From positions 1-35,426 of the forward strand of contig JAENZL010000025.1 in the NCBI GenBank assembly GCA_016841265.1: 35,426 bases of DNA. The letters are read 5' to 3'. The notes below the pieces were generated by a model. That model was not told the DNA's origin, ran no database searches, and was given only the letters and a program-made list of their open reading frames with translations. Shown one piece after another: positions 29,001-34,567 of this stretch (the first letter of the stretch is position 1; every line of letters begins with the position of its first letter). The position numbers were made by a program, and so were the translations under genes. The stretch comes from Methanobacteriota archaeon. GTDB taxonomy: Archaea > Halobacteriota > Methanosarcinia > Methanosarcinales > Methanosarcinaceae.

Positions 29001-29270
29001 ATAGTAATTGTACTCTATATTCCCCCTGGCCCCCATTTCCTGGATCCCTGCCCGAAACTCGCTTCTCTGCAGCTCGTCTTCCACTTTCTCGTTGGCATCC
29101 GTATCCATGGTATAGATCCTGAGCCTTTTTCCCGAAGCAAGGTAATTGCCAAGGATCCATTCGTGCCTGCAGATCTCCCCGCAAAGACGTTTTCCACAGC
29201 CCCCAATCCCAACAATGGTAAGGTCCGTTGGAAGCTGCAGTGTAGAATAGCTACTTTCCCTTCCGTTCAT
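26052..29270 (-). CDS. Large tubulin/FtsZ-like GTPase with a coiled-coil extension
   Basis: This is a 1072-residue member of the tubulin/FtsZ superfamily (Tubulin_2-like). The nucleotide-binding region shows the N-terminal Gly-rich loop IVGIGGCGKRL (19-29) and the tubulin signature as GGGTGAG (194-200) in VGLGGGTGAGMFIDLA, followed by WLFAVIPT. The fold seems to continue to about residue 330. A long charged helical region (about 330-760) with heptad-like stretches follows, then another alpha/beta region rich in SSRSSYISSR and VTHNHTKPWDIG. FtsZ is about 350-400 residues, so two thirds of this protein is extra. It shares an ATGA overlap with the upstream gene. The ribosome site GGAGGAGGAAGAGGA is excellent and also encodes the acidic tail of that gene. 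A GTP-dependent filament on the inner membrane face is inferred from the family. Confidence 0.9.
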   Translation of the reverse strand: MNGRESSYSTLQLPTDLTIVGIGGCGKRLCGEICRHEWILGNYLASGKRLRIYTMDTDANEKVEDELQRSEFRAGIQEMGARGNIEYNYYYLPSLANINQVSDLASQEVATKIKERKSDPAVSTWWLNDPGERGLSFEELRTIDPFLIDDFGGGVHRRRAISKAIFYKVLSQGQASGFPTFPSTGTTAIIVGLGGGTGAGMFIDLARYIRSLRGEATQIWLFAVIPTTKEGEMEQLNAAIALTELEYLNINERLFNYVVLSSLGPTGYKKGEEARVEVHEFDSMFPHILTNFFHLEKGDINLSDSKRLYSSFIFADAHVIQYPVEELKTLKKQYEEIILELEKISGARKEINRAVKTLLDSSDMFREMPPTRTDSEFIKKEYTNAEKVWKNEIGELLNYQTPGAVEFFIRNNISADAGIENISSYEDLLDFISRVKGFSGSVKEDELKDENDKKLFRLIPETLQGIEDTARLFKRVAGIEEETARAVLINVLKGKQELVASVDRLNAKTRVLKEESLGTKAEIESQQVEKDYLEQVNSRVEKEVDKALSDNDRDIEQYFTQKKKLDKIREHEMQLKSEIDIFIDNFGLGNFKSTDKETWLTLTGVPELQREITAMSHELEIDLQALSKLVESISLYYYYDYRIIRIEKGGFKEKLVGALKGNKKKLLRRFEAQKRSMEDYIKSSGRDYVQVNPPFEFYVPENFLSENQNKKAEEFKIGIMDSLFFDLNRKAADLEEIDRAFKSGDRPKLRSLLREVLTRYYLQREDYSGKLERIETEFRELEGSLEAQNFLSGFLGKTEVFTEETLAYRRDLSREYDKFYEHFTKLSDVRTSGSKTGSKTLSSLYMTKFGDINPKILSLIDESSDMRDLDWDESGKRELDKLIAEILVTYKNLIESYKLGIHNLMIPISTTERWNFGKAALVVSSRSSYISSRIASEPIADGIKEEINGVLALSNSNDAKLVTHNHTKPWDIGLTFFSATGFLDNISPLTAGGGFWEVYENKKDNLLHHVLKLHEGKYVTRKALLDLKEAGELANLEKKGVNVGARINELYEEKSLREALKNEDTQQPETPL

Positions 29271-30016
29271 TCCTCTTCCTCCTCCTCGGATCCGCCGAAC
29301 CTGACCCCCAGGATAAAGCCCACAGCCAGCAGGGCGATTCCCCCGAGCACATAGCCCCAGTTAAAGGAACCTTCCTCTTCCCTTTCCTTTTCCTCTTTTT
29401 CGATCACATGGTCCGCGATTTCGTTTGCCTCGGTCACAAGCCCCTTGTCGAACATGTCCTGCAGGTATACGCTGAAAAAAGAGTCGTCCACAAGCGTCAT
29501 TTTCCCCCTGAACTCTTCGATCTCGGAAGCCACTATCGTAAACGTGCGGGTATCGCTTTCCCCCAGAGGGTTTCCGTCCTCATCGGTCAACCTGACCCTG
29601 TAGTAAGCGTACCCTGTCAGCTTGGGGTCGTATTTTATCAGGGTAAGCTCGTCACACTGCTTAACTTCCCTTATTACCGGAACCCGCCCATTTAACAGGA
29701 CAATGATTTTCTCCCTGTTGTCCTCAACGGGAAGCACAAAGCTGCTATTATTGCTTTGAAGCTCCAGCCCCGTAAAATTATAAATCGACCGGTCCCCATA
29801 TCTAACCAGGTCCGTATCAAAAGATATAAAATCCGCAGCAGCGGGAATATTGCTAATCGTAAGGACGAGGCTTATCACCTGCTTTTCCTCAACCTCTCCA
29901 GGCAGTTCCCCCTCCACCTCGATCTGGGTTGCCGATGCAGGTCCCGAACCCGCAAACAGAAGAATAAACAGGAAAGCTAACACAGTCACGCAAACGGCTT
30001 TATGCCCCAGTCCCAT
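29267..30016 (-). CDS. Secreted, C-terminally anchored protein heading the tubulin-GTPase operon
   Basis: This 249-residue protein has a signal peptide (about 1-29, ending GPASA before TQIE), a beta-rich outer domain with possible N-glycosylation sites (NFTG, NNSS), and a helical stem (about 165-215). A transmembrane helix lies at about 219-240 (GYVLGGIALLAVGFILGV) and a short poly-Glu cytoplasmic tail closes it. The outer domain looks like one or two immunoglobulin-like folds (KLTGYAYYRVRLTDEDG), but I do not recognise the family. It is the first gene of the four-gene unit and overlaps the tubulin-like gene by 4 bases. It may be the outer sensor or anchor of the system. The ATG at 30016 has a G-rich ribosome-like stretch 8 bases upstream. 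Confidence 0.83.
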   Translation of the reverse strand: MGLGHKAVCVTVLAFLFILLFAGSGPASATQIEVEGELPGEVEEKQVISLVLTISNIPAAADFISFDTDLVRYGDRSIYNFTGLELQSNNSSFVLPVEDNREKIIVLLNGRVPVIREVKQCDELTLIKYDPKLTGYAYYRVRLTDEDGNPLGESDTRTFTIVASEIEEFRGKMTLVDDSFFSVYLQDMFDKGLVTEANEIADHVIEKEEKEREEEGSFNWGYVLGGIALLAVGFILGVRFGGSEEEEEE

Positions 30017-30121
30017 ATTTGACGCCCCCCATCAAAATGCTCCCTACCTGAATTTAATTACCCAATATCAAAATGACCTTTAATCGAGCTTAATTTCCCC
30101 ATTCAAATTCTTCATATATCA

Positions 30122-30270
30122 GTGAACTACCCCCCCTAAAACCTTCGGTTTTAGAGTAAGGGGCTTCCTGCTTCATTTCCCGGAGCAAACTCCACGAATC
30201 CACAGGCTCTGCCCCGTGTCCCACGGGTGATTTTGATTTAAGTTGCAAGTGCAAACTTTTTGATGTTGAT
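30122..30270 (-). ncRNA. Possible relic omega RNA directed at the tubulin operon's upstream region
   Basis: The right end keeps the predicted omega-RNA stems with paired base changes relative to the intact element (GGAG-TTTG-CTCC; CTAAAACC-GAA-GGTTTTAG). A guide following GTAGTTCAC would begin TGATATATGAAGAATTTG, which is the stretch just upstream of the operon at about 30103-30121. Expression is not shown by sequence alone. Confidence 0.4.
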
Positions 30271-30340
30271 ATCCGGATATATCCGGATATATCCGCTACA
30301 GTTCCCCATTTTTATGACACACCTTAATTGTTTTGAAATA

Positions 30341-30360
30341 ATATAAGGAAATCCTTATAT
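30341..30360. promoter_or_regulatory. TATA-containing inverted repeat inside the relic element
   Basis: ATATAAGGA-AA-TCCTTATAT is a 9-bp perfect inverted repeat that offers a TATA-like box on both strands. On the minus strand it would lie about 70 bases before the remaining tnpB codons, so it could drive the omega-RNA-like end. Confidence 0.35.
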
Positions 30361-30592
30361 AATTATTAAGAAGTTATAAATTGTAGTGTAGGGAAGTGGA
30401 CTGCTTTCATCCCCCACCTGTAGGCCCACAACCTCCGGGGAAGGGGTCTTTCGCCTGCCAGGATAATTAAAAATTTGCAGTAATTTGAAAGTCCCGTATT
30501 CATTCCTGTATCCAACGAAGCAACCGTAATCCAGGCAATAACTTATCCCATAAATCTTTTTTTGATCTACTCCTAAGGTACCGGCGCTCTCA

Positions 30593-30612
30593 CCGGTCAG
30601 CTTGCTGACCGG
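30593..30612. repeat. Perfect 9-bp hairpin
   Basis: CCGGTCAGC-TT-GCTGACCGG is a perfect inverted repeat with a 2-base loop. It lies in the gene-free part between the relic element and the 44-base array, and no gene clearly ends before it. It may be a terminator-like or recombination-related structure. Confidence 0.4.
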
Positions 30613-30704
30613 CCTTTTCCAAAAATGATAATTGAAAAATGAATTCAAATACACACCATTTGGAGTTAAAATATCATCACAGAAAGGGAATTTGAACATC
30701 AAAA

Positions 30705-31000
30705 AATAATATTGGGATCACTGTAAAAGTCCTCCGGAGACTCCAGAAAATAATATTGAGATGACTGTAAAAGTCCTCCGGAGACTCCAGAAATGAATAT
30801 TGGGATAACTGTAAAGGTTATACGGATACCCCAAAAAGAATATTGGAATAACTGTAAAGGTTATACGGATACCCCAAAAAGAATATTGGGATAACAGTAA
30901 AGGTTATACAGGTACCCAAAAAGTATATTGAGATGACTGTAAAGGTTATTTGATAAACCAAAAAAATAACGAAATGACTTTAAAAGTTACCTGAATGCCC
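30705..31000. repeat. Tandem array of 42-44-base units with a small hairpin in each
   Basis: Six units start at 30705, 30749, 30793, 30837, 30880 and 30922, each beginning near AATATTG(G/A)GAT(A/G)ACTGTAAA. A decayed seventh follows to about 31000. Each unit carries a short imperfect stem: AGTCCTCCGGAGACT in units 1-2, GGTTATACGGATACC in units 3-4, and related forms in 5-6. The array lies just downstream of the small gene ending at 31013. Confidence 0.8.
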
Positions 31001-31012
31001 ATTGTCCTCTTT

Positions 31013-31309
31013 TCACTGCAATCTTGCCCGGATCTCTTTCAGCCGCGCTTTTCCGAGTTCAACTATCTTCATTAATTCCAGGTACTCTTCTTCGGAAAGC
31101 TCGCTGCCTGTAAGGACTTTTCGGACAAAACTCCCATCCGAATAAAGTAAAACCCGGTCCCAGGCAGTAAAATGCAACCCGCTAAGGTACTCGCAGGGAA
31201 GTTCCCATTTGGGCTTGACGTTTTCAAAAGCTTCAAAACGGTAAAGGGTTTTTCCATTTTTCAGGAGAGGGATGAATTTCAAAAGTGCATTATCTTTAAC
31301 ATCAGCCAT
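31013..31309 (-). CDS. Unrecognised 98-residue protein downstream of the formylmethanofuran dehydrogenase genes
   Basis: I do not recognise this family. The 98 residues look like a compact alpha/beta domain with many aromatic residues (YRFEAFENVKPKWELPCEYL, then HFTAWDRVLLYSDGSFVRKVL) and end in a charged helix (SEEEYLELMKIVELGKARLK). There is one Cys and no metal-binding pattern. The ATG at 31309 has a purine-rich GAGATGGA stretch upstream. It lies on the same strand 188 bases after the D-subunit gene. The gap contains repeats, so it may be co-transcribed or separate. Codon use looks normal for the region. Confidence 0.65.
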   Translation of the reverse strand: MADVKDNALLKFIPLLKNGKTLYRFEAFENVKPKWELPCEYLSGLHFTAWDRVLLYSDGSFVRKVLTGSELSEEEYLELMKIVELGKARLKEIRARLQ

Positions 31310-31430
31310 AGTTCCATCTCAGGCTCGTTTTTCTGGAGGGAAGTTGTACAGAGGTGGTAGACATATACGGACCACAAAAACAGGGGAATGTTTTTTTGGG
31401 GTCCGTATGGACCCTTTAAGAAAACAAATC

Positions 31431-31514
31431 AAATCAAAGATTCACGACTCAAGGTCCGGAATCAAAGCTTTACAATTCAAGGCCCGAAATCAAAGCTTTA
31501 CAATTCAAGGTCCG
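31431..31514. repeat. Three tandem 28-base units overlapping the stop of the D-subunit gene
   Basis: Units at 31431-31458, 31459-31486 and 31487-31514 share AATCAAAG and CAAGG(T/C)CCG. The last unit includes the final codons and TAA of the upstream gene (31498), so the array seems to have grown out of the coding end. Two units contain AAAGCTTT. Confidence 0.75.
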
Positions 31515-31896
31515 TTACCTTTGCTCCTTTGGCAGAGGTGACCGTGGCTTCGATGTCCTTGAACTTGGGGACTCCCATGCCGCCGGTTTCGTCCGAGACA
31601 AGCATGTTGGACCAGGGGCTGTTTGGCATATACGCAAGACCTTTGTGGGGAGTCTCATAGCCGGATTCTTCGGCTCTGGCTATGATTTTTCCGAAGGAAT
31701 TTTTCACGATAACCGTGTCGCCTTTCTTTACGTTCATTTGCTTTAGGTCTGCGGGGTCCATTTTTATGAGGGCAGAAGTATTTTTGTATTCTTCCCCGAA
31801 ACGGTCCTCGATCATTGCCTTGTTCTGGAAAATGTCCCTGTAGGTTACGATTTTTACCTTAATTTCAGGGGCTGCCAGGAAAGATCCGAAATCCAT
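31498..31896 (-). CDS. fwdD: Formylmethanofuran dehydrogenase, subunit D
   Basis: This 132-residue subunit corresponds to the C-terminal molybdopterin-dinucleotide-binding domain of the molybdenum/tungsten oxidoreductases, split off as a separate chain in formylmethanofuran dehydrogenase. It completes the pterin site of subunit B in the enzyme that reduces CO2 to formylmethanofuran, the first step of methanogenesis from CO2, or runs in reverse during methylotrophic growth. The barrel motifs MDPADLKQMNVKKGDTVIVK and GLAYMPNSPWSN, and the C-terminal GMGVPKFKDIEATV, are typical. Its ATG overlaps the B-subunit stop by one base (TGATG). Whether this is the tungsten (Fwd) or molybdenum (Fmd) form cannot be settled by eye. 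Confidence 0.92.
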   Translation of the reverse strand: MDFGSFLAAPEIKVKIVTYRDIFQNKAMIEDRFGEEYKNTSALIKMDPADLKQMNVKKGDTVIVKNSFGKIIARAEESGYETPHKGLAYMPNSPWSNMLVSDETGGMGVPKFKDIEATVTSAKGAKVTDLEL

Positions 31897-33146
31897 CAGA
31901 GCGCCTCCATGATTTTTGTGAGAATTTCCTCATCCGTGGAACGTTTTGCCTCAAGTATCGGGTCGAATTTTACCTCAACCCCGTCCATCCGGGTCGCACT
32001 GCCTCCACACTCGACCCCGGTGACCGCCGTGCTGAAATGGACCTTTGCCTTCCTGGAGGTTAGGGTCTCGCAAGGGTCTATTGAAATTATGGGGATATCG
32101 AGCAGGTTCTTCACAATCGAATGGGGCAGGCTTGCCAGGGGGTCGGAACCGATGACCAAGACTGCATCAACGGTTTTGGCTTTCAGGGCTTCAACGGTTG
32201 AATATTCGGGCCCGTGCTTTGCCTCCCCGTTTTCGAACTTCACGCAGTTCACGTAGCCGGTCTCAGCAAAGAGGTTCTCGTTAAAGCCCCGCATGTTGTA
32301 ATGTCCGACCATGGGGATCAGGTGGAACTCCCCTTTCGCCTTTTCATTCAGGACTTCCACGAGCCGGATTATAGGGTCAAGGTCATCCAGGGAATAGAGC
32401 AGGCCCAGGCCCATGAAGATCGTCCCGAACTTCGCGCCTTTCAGGATATTGGCAAGTTCCAGGAGCCTTTTCGGAGGGAATTTGTAGGACGTCTTGGGCA
32501 GTTTCCCGGAAACCCCGTCAATCAGGGCATTTATAAATTCGGTATCCCCGCCGGGCGGGATCTGGAAGAAGTTGCTCCCGCAGATCTTTGCGGTGTGGGA
32601 CTTCCTGATATCAATTGCAATGGCGGTCCTTTCTTCTTCCCAGCCTCTTTGCTTCTGTTCCCCGCGGGGGAAGTAGGAGAACTTTGAAAGGTGACGCGGG
32701 TGGGAATCCGAAGGGTCTGCGCCCCAGAAGACCATTACATCGCCTTTGTGCCGCACATCATCAAGGGTGCAGGTATTGAACTTCTCCTGAAGGAGAGCTT
32801 CCACCACCGGCCCCAGGCAAAAGGAAGAGGTGTCGTCCAGGGTTGCATTCAGTTTTTTTGCAAGTTCTATGGCTTTTTTCTGGGCTTCGTTTGTGGACGT
32901 TCCGAGCCCGAAGATGAGGGGGTTCTTTGCGTTCTTCAGGATCTCCGCAGCCTTTTCGATTGCTGTGGCTTCTTCTGCGTGCTTTCCGTCAACCTGGGAG
33001 ACAGCTTCCCTGCTGCCTTCCTTCATATGGGCAACCCCTACCCTGCAAGCTGTGTAAACCTTGCTTACCGCGTCTTTCTCCAGCTCAACCTCAATATCGT
33101 CACAGAGCAGGCCACAGCCGGTACATACATAATAGTTCCCTTCCAT
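31896..33146 (-). CDS. fwdB: Formylmethanofuran dehydrogenase, catalytic subunit B
   Basis: This 416-residue molybdopterin subunit holds the redox site of formylmethanofuran dehydrogenase. A [4Fe-4S] motif is at the N-terminus, C8-x2-C11-x3-C15 with a fourth Cys34 (numbering from the ATG at 33146). The Cys in SSFCLGP (residue 110) matches the position of the metal-ligating Cys or selenocysteine of FwdB, so this is the cysteine form. Pterin-binding segments include FWGADPSDSHPRH, SNFFQIPPGGDTEF, MVGHYNMRGFNE and VIGSDPLASLPHS. I chose the ATG at 33146 because a GAGGTGA ribosome site sits 5 bases upstream; an in-frame TTG at 33164 would overlap the ferredoxin gene and has no such site. Subunits A and C are not in the window. 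Confidence 0.94.
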   Translation of the reverse strand: MEGNYYVCTGCGLLCDDIEVELEKDAVSKVYTACRVGVAHMKEGSREAVSQVDGKHAEEATAIEKAAEILKNAKNPLIFGLGTSTNEAQKKAIELAKKLNATLDDTSSFCLGPVVEALLQEKFNTCTLDDVRHKGDVMVFWGADPSDSHPRHLSKFSYFPRGEQKQRGWEEERTAIAIDIRKSHTAKICGSNFFQIPPGGDTEFINALIDGVSGKLPKTSYKFPPKRLLELANILKGAKFGTIFMGLGLLYSLDDLDPIIRLVEVLNEKAKGEFHLIPMVGHYNMRGFNENLFAETGYVNCVKFENGEAKHGPEYSTVEALKAKTVDAVLVIGSDPLASLPHSIVKNLLDIPIISIDPCETLTSRKAKVHFSTAVTGVECGGSATRMDGVEVKFDPILEAKRSTDEEILTKIMEAL

Positions 33147-33156
33147 CAGCTTCACC

Positions 33157-33621
33157 TCACACAAACTCGATTGCTTCTACCGGGCAGGTCACGATACAGC
33201 CAGTGCAAAGGATCTTGTTTTTCCCGAAGCGCCGGCACTCGTCTACGTTCTGGGCTTTTACGATCCCGTCCTCGATTATAAGGATAAGCTTCCCGGTGCT
33301 TTTCGGTGCTTTTCCTGCCCCGACTCCGTAAGGGTCGTTTGCCACGTTTACCGGGCAGGCAACCACACAGTTTCCGCAGCCAAAGCAGAGTTCCTCGTGC
33401 ACGATCAGGCCGGTTTCTGTCGCACCTTCGGTAGTGGAGAACATGCCGCTTACGGTTTCATAGTTCTCTTTATACTTCGGGTCATTCTTCATGGGAGGGC
33501 AGTCATCCGGCGTGAGCTCGCGGGCCATGAGAGCAGCTGCAAAAGCCATACAGGAGTTTTTCCCGCATTCCTTGCAGTTGGTCTTTGGAAGCAATTGATA
33601 GAGTTCCATTGTACTTGTCAT
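33157..33621 (-). CDS. Three-cluster iron-sulfur protein of the formylmethanofuran dehydrogenase operon
   Basis: This 154-residue protein probably feeds electrons to the dehydrogenase. Residues 9-45 form a [4Fe-4S] domain of the kind seen in Rnf-B and CO-dehydrogenase gamma-type proteins: LPKTNCKECGKNSCMAFA with Cys16, 19, 24 and 41. The second half is ferredoxin-like: a standard C-x2-C-x2-C-x3-CP in CFGCGNCVVACPV, then an unusual C-x9-C-x2-C-x3-CP in the second motif. I chose the ATG at 33621, 6 bases after GGTGAT; a GTG at 33627 has no room for a ribosome site. It ends 10 bases before the B subunit start. It corresponds to ferredoxin-like subunits often called FwdG or FwdF, but the fusion makes the name uncertain. 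Confidence 0.85.
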   Translation of the reverse strand: MTSTMELYQLLPKTNCKECGKNSCMAFAAALMARELTPDDCPPMKNDPKYKENYETVSGMFSTTEGATETGLIVHEELCFGCGNCVVACPVNVANDPYGVGAGKAPKSTGKLILIIEDGIVKAQNVDECRRFGKNKILCTGCIVTCPVEAIEFV

Positions 33622-33646
33622 TTTCACATCACCCTTGAGTCAAATT

Positions 33647-33740
33647 CCATTGGGCATAAATCCACTGGACAGAAATCCATTGGGCATAAATCCACTGGAC
33701 ATAATTCCATTGGACAGAAATCCATTGGACAGAATTCCAT
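33647..33740. repeat. 15-base tandem array just upstream of the formylmethanofuran dehydrogenase operon
   Basis: Six exact 15-base steps (33647, 33662, 33677, 33692, 33707, 33722) follow the consensus CCAYTGGRCAKAAAT, with a partial seventh. The array starts 25 bases before the ATG at 33621, so it is probably in the leader. It is open in some frames because 15 is a multiple of 3, but nothing else suggests a gene. Confidence 0.85.
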
Positions 33741-33770
33741 GAACCAAATTTGTTGAGTGAAATCCCTTAG

Positions 33771-33800
33771 AATTTAAATCAAATATTATTTAATTAAAGT
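33771..33800 (-). promoter_or_regulatory. Candidate promoter of the formylmethanofuran dehydrogenase operon
   Basis: This AT-only stretch between the two arrays contains CTTTAATTAAATAATATTTG and TTTAAATT on the minus strand, the best TATA-like sequences upstream of the ATG at 33621. A leader of about 110-150 bases carrying the 15-base array would result. Confidence 0.35.
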
Positions 33801-33835
33801 GTATTATGTACCTTACCTTAAATTATTGCTTTTTA

Positions 33836-33930
33836 ATTTGCAGCGTTAAACCTTATTTGCGGCGTTAAACTTCATTTACAGCGTTAATCCCTATTTACAG
33901 CGCTGGACCCGATTTGCGGCGTTAATGCTT
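33836..33930. repeat. 19-base tandem array upstream of the likely promoter
   Basis: Five exact 19-base steps (33836, 33855, 33874, 33893, 33912) follow the consensus ATTTRCRGCGTTAAACYTY. The array is about 35-160 bases upstream of the AT-rich promoter candidate, where activator sites would be expected. Between 33930 and the end of the next gene at 34129 no other feature was seen. Confidence 0.85.
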
Positions 33931-34128
33931 CATTTAAGCTTTTCGGCTCTTATTTTGGAACCCCTCCCAAATCAGGAATTAATAGAAGCCGGACCTTTAA
34001 AGTCCCCACTCCCGGAAAGGGAAATATATTTTAACAAGCCGGAATGCGCCTTTTCTCCCCGAAAAAGGCATTCGTCCGGAGGGAACCGGGCAAAAGAACC
34101 TTGCCGGAAGTCCTGAAGGAACCACAGG

Positions 34129-34410
34129 TCAATCGGCTTTGAAGAAGAGCTCGCAGTGGCAGTTGCCGTCCTTTTCGATTTCTTCTTTGTGGTAGATGCA
34201 GGGACAGACTATTTTCTTGTCTTCCTCCTCGTTCCCGGTTACTATCCTGCAGGGACAGTACCTCTTCCCGAACTTCTCAAGCCTTGCAGCAAGCCCGTCA
34301 AGCACATAATCAAGTCCCTCCTTATCGGGATTGAGCTGGTAGCCTGCTTTTTGAGCGTATTTTTCCGTCCATTCGTACATTTTATTTTTTAAGTCTTCGT
34401 GTTCACTCAT
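34129..34410 (-). CDS. Ferredoxin:thioredoxin reductase, catalytic (beta) subunit
   Basis: This 93-residue protein has all the ligands of the catalytic chain: CPC (about 52-54), CPC (about 69-71) and CHC (about 84-86). These supply the four cluster cysteines and the redox-active disulfide, with the His between the last pair. The enzyme passes electrons from reduced ferredoxin to thioredoxin. The plant-type variable subunit is not nearby, as is usual in archaea. The start ATG at 34410 is followed by SEHEDLKNKMYEW, and the upstream region carries AAAGGGATTTCAC without an ideal ribosome site. It is a single gene with its own candidate promoter at about 34558. The neighbouring iron-sulfur proteins are a plausible source of ferredoxin but not proven partners. 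Confidence 0.93.
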   Translation of the reverse strand: MSEHEDLKNKMYEWTEKYAQKAGYQLNPDKEGLDYVLDGLAARLEKFGKRYCPCRIVTGNEEEDKKIVCPCIYHKEEIEKDGNCHCELFFKAD

Positions 34411-34449
34411 GTGAAATCCCTTTGTTTTTGGTTAGAAATAACAATAATA

Positions 34450-34534
34450 AGGTAATCGAATTCTTAGTCAGGTAACCGAATTTCAGGTAATCGAATTCTT
34501 AGTCAGGCAACCGAATTCTTAGTCAGGTAATAGG
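34450..34534. repeat. 20-base tandem array upstream of the ferredoxin:thioredoxin reductase gene
   Basis: Units begin at 34450, 34470, 34485, 34505 and 34525 with AGG(T/C)AA(T/C)CGAATTCTTAGTC. The second is 5 bases short and the last is partial. GAATTC occurs in three units. The array lies between the TATA-like box at 34558 and the ATG at 34410, so it would be at the start of the leader. Confidence 0.8.
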
Positions 34535-34557
34535 AAATTCCAAAATATCATCAGTTG

Positions 34558-34567
34558 CTTATATAAT
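34558..34567 (-). promoter_or_regulatory. Candidate TATA box of the ferredoxin:thioredoxin reductase gene
   Basis: On the minus strand this reads GATTATATAA. Transcription would start near 34533, at the upstream edge of the 20-base array, leaving a leader of about 120 bases. The box is flanked by a TTGCTT/AAGCAA inverted repeat. Confidence 0.45.

Larger units (their letters stand above)
30122..30455 (-). mobile_element. Internally deleted relative of the TnpB element, both ends kept
   Basis: On the minus strand this 334-base relic starts GGCG-AAAGACCCCTTCC and CGGAGG, then CAGGTGGGGGATGAAAGC, matching the left end at 20238. It finishes with CTGTGGATTCGTG, AGGAAGCCCCTTA and GGGGGTAGTTCAC, matching the right end at 21500-21581. 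Between them only the last codons of tnpB remain (30238-30270, encoding INIKKFALAT and a stop). The relic's right end points at the tubulin operon, whose first gene starts 106 bases further on. It is diverged from the 20-kb copy, so it is an older and separate insertion. Confidence 0.8.

Noticed and set aside
30355..30702. 115-residue minus-strand open frame
   Set aside because: Its second half is translated from the left end of the relic TnpB element (RRKTPSPEVVG region) and its first half spans a perfect hairpin. No ribosome site or protein-like pattern supports it.
33397..33756. Plus-strand frame with a 5-residue repeat (IGHKSTGQKS type)
   Set aside because: The repeat is just the 15-base array in an open frame, and the rest is antisense to the iron-sulfur protein gene.
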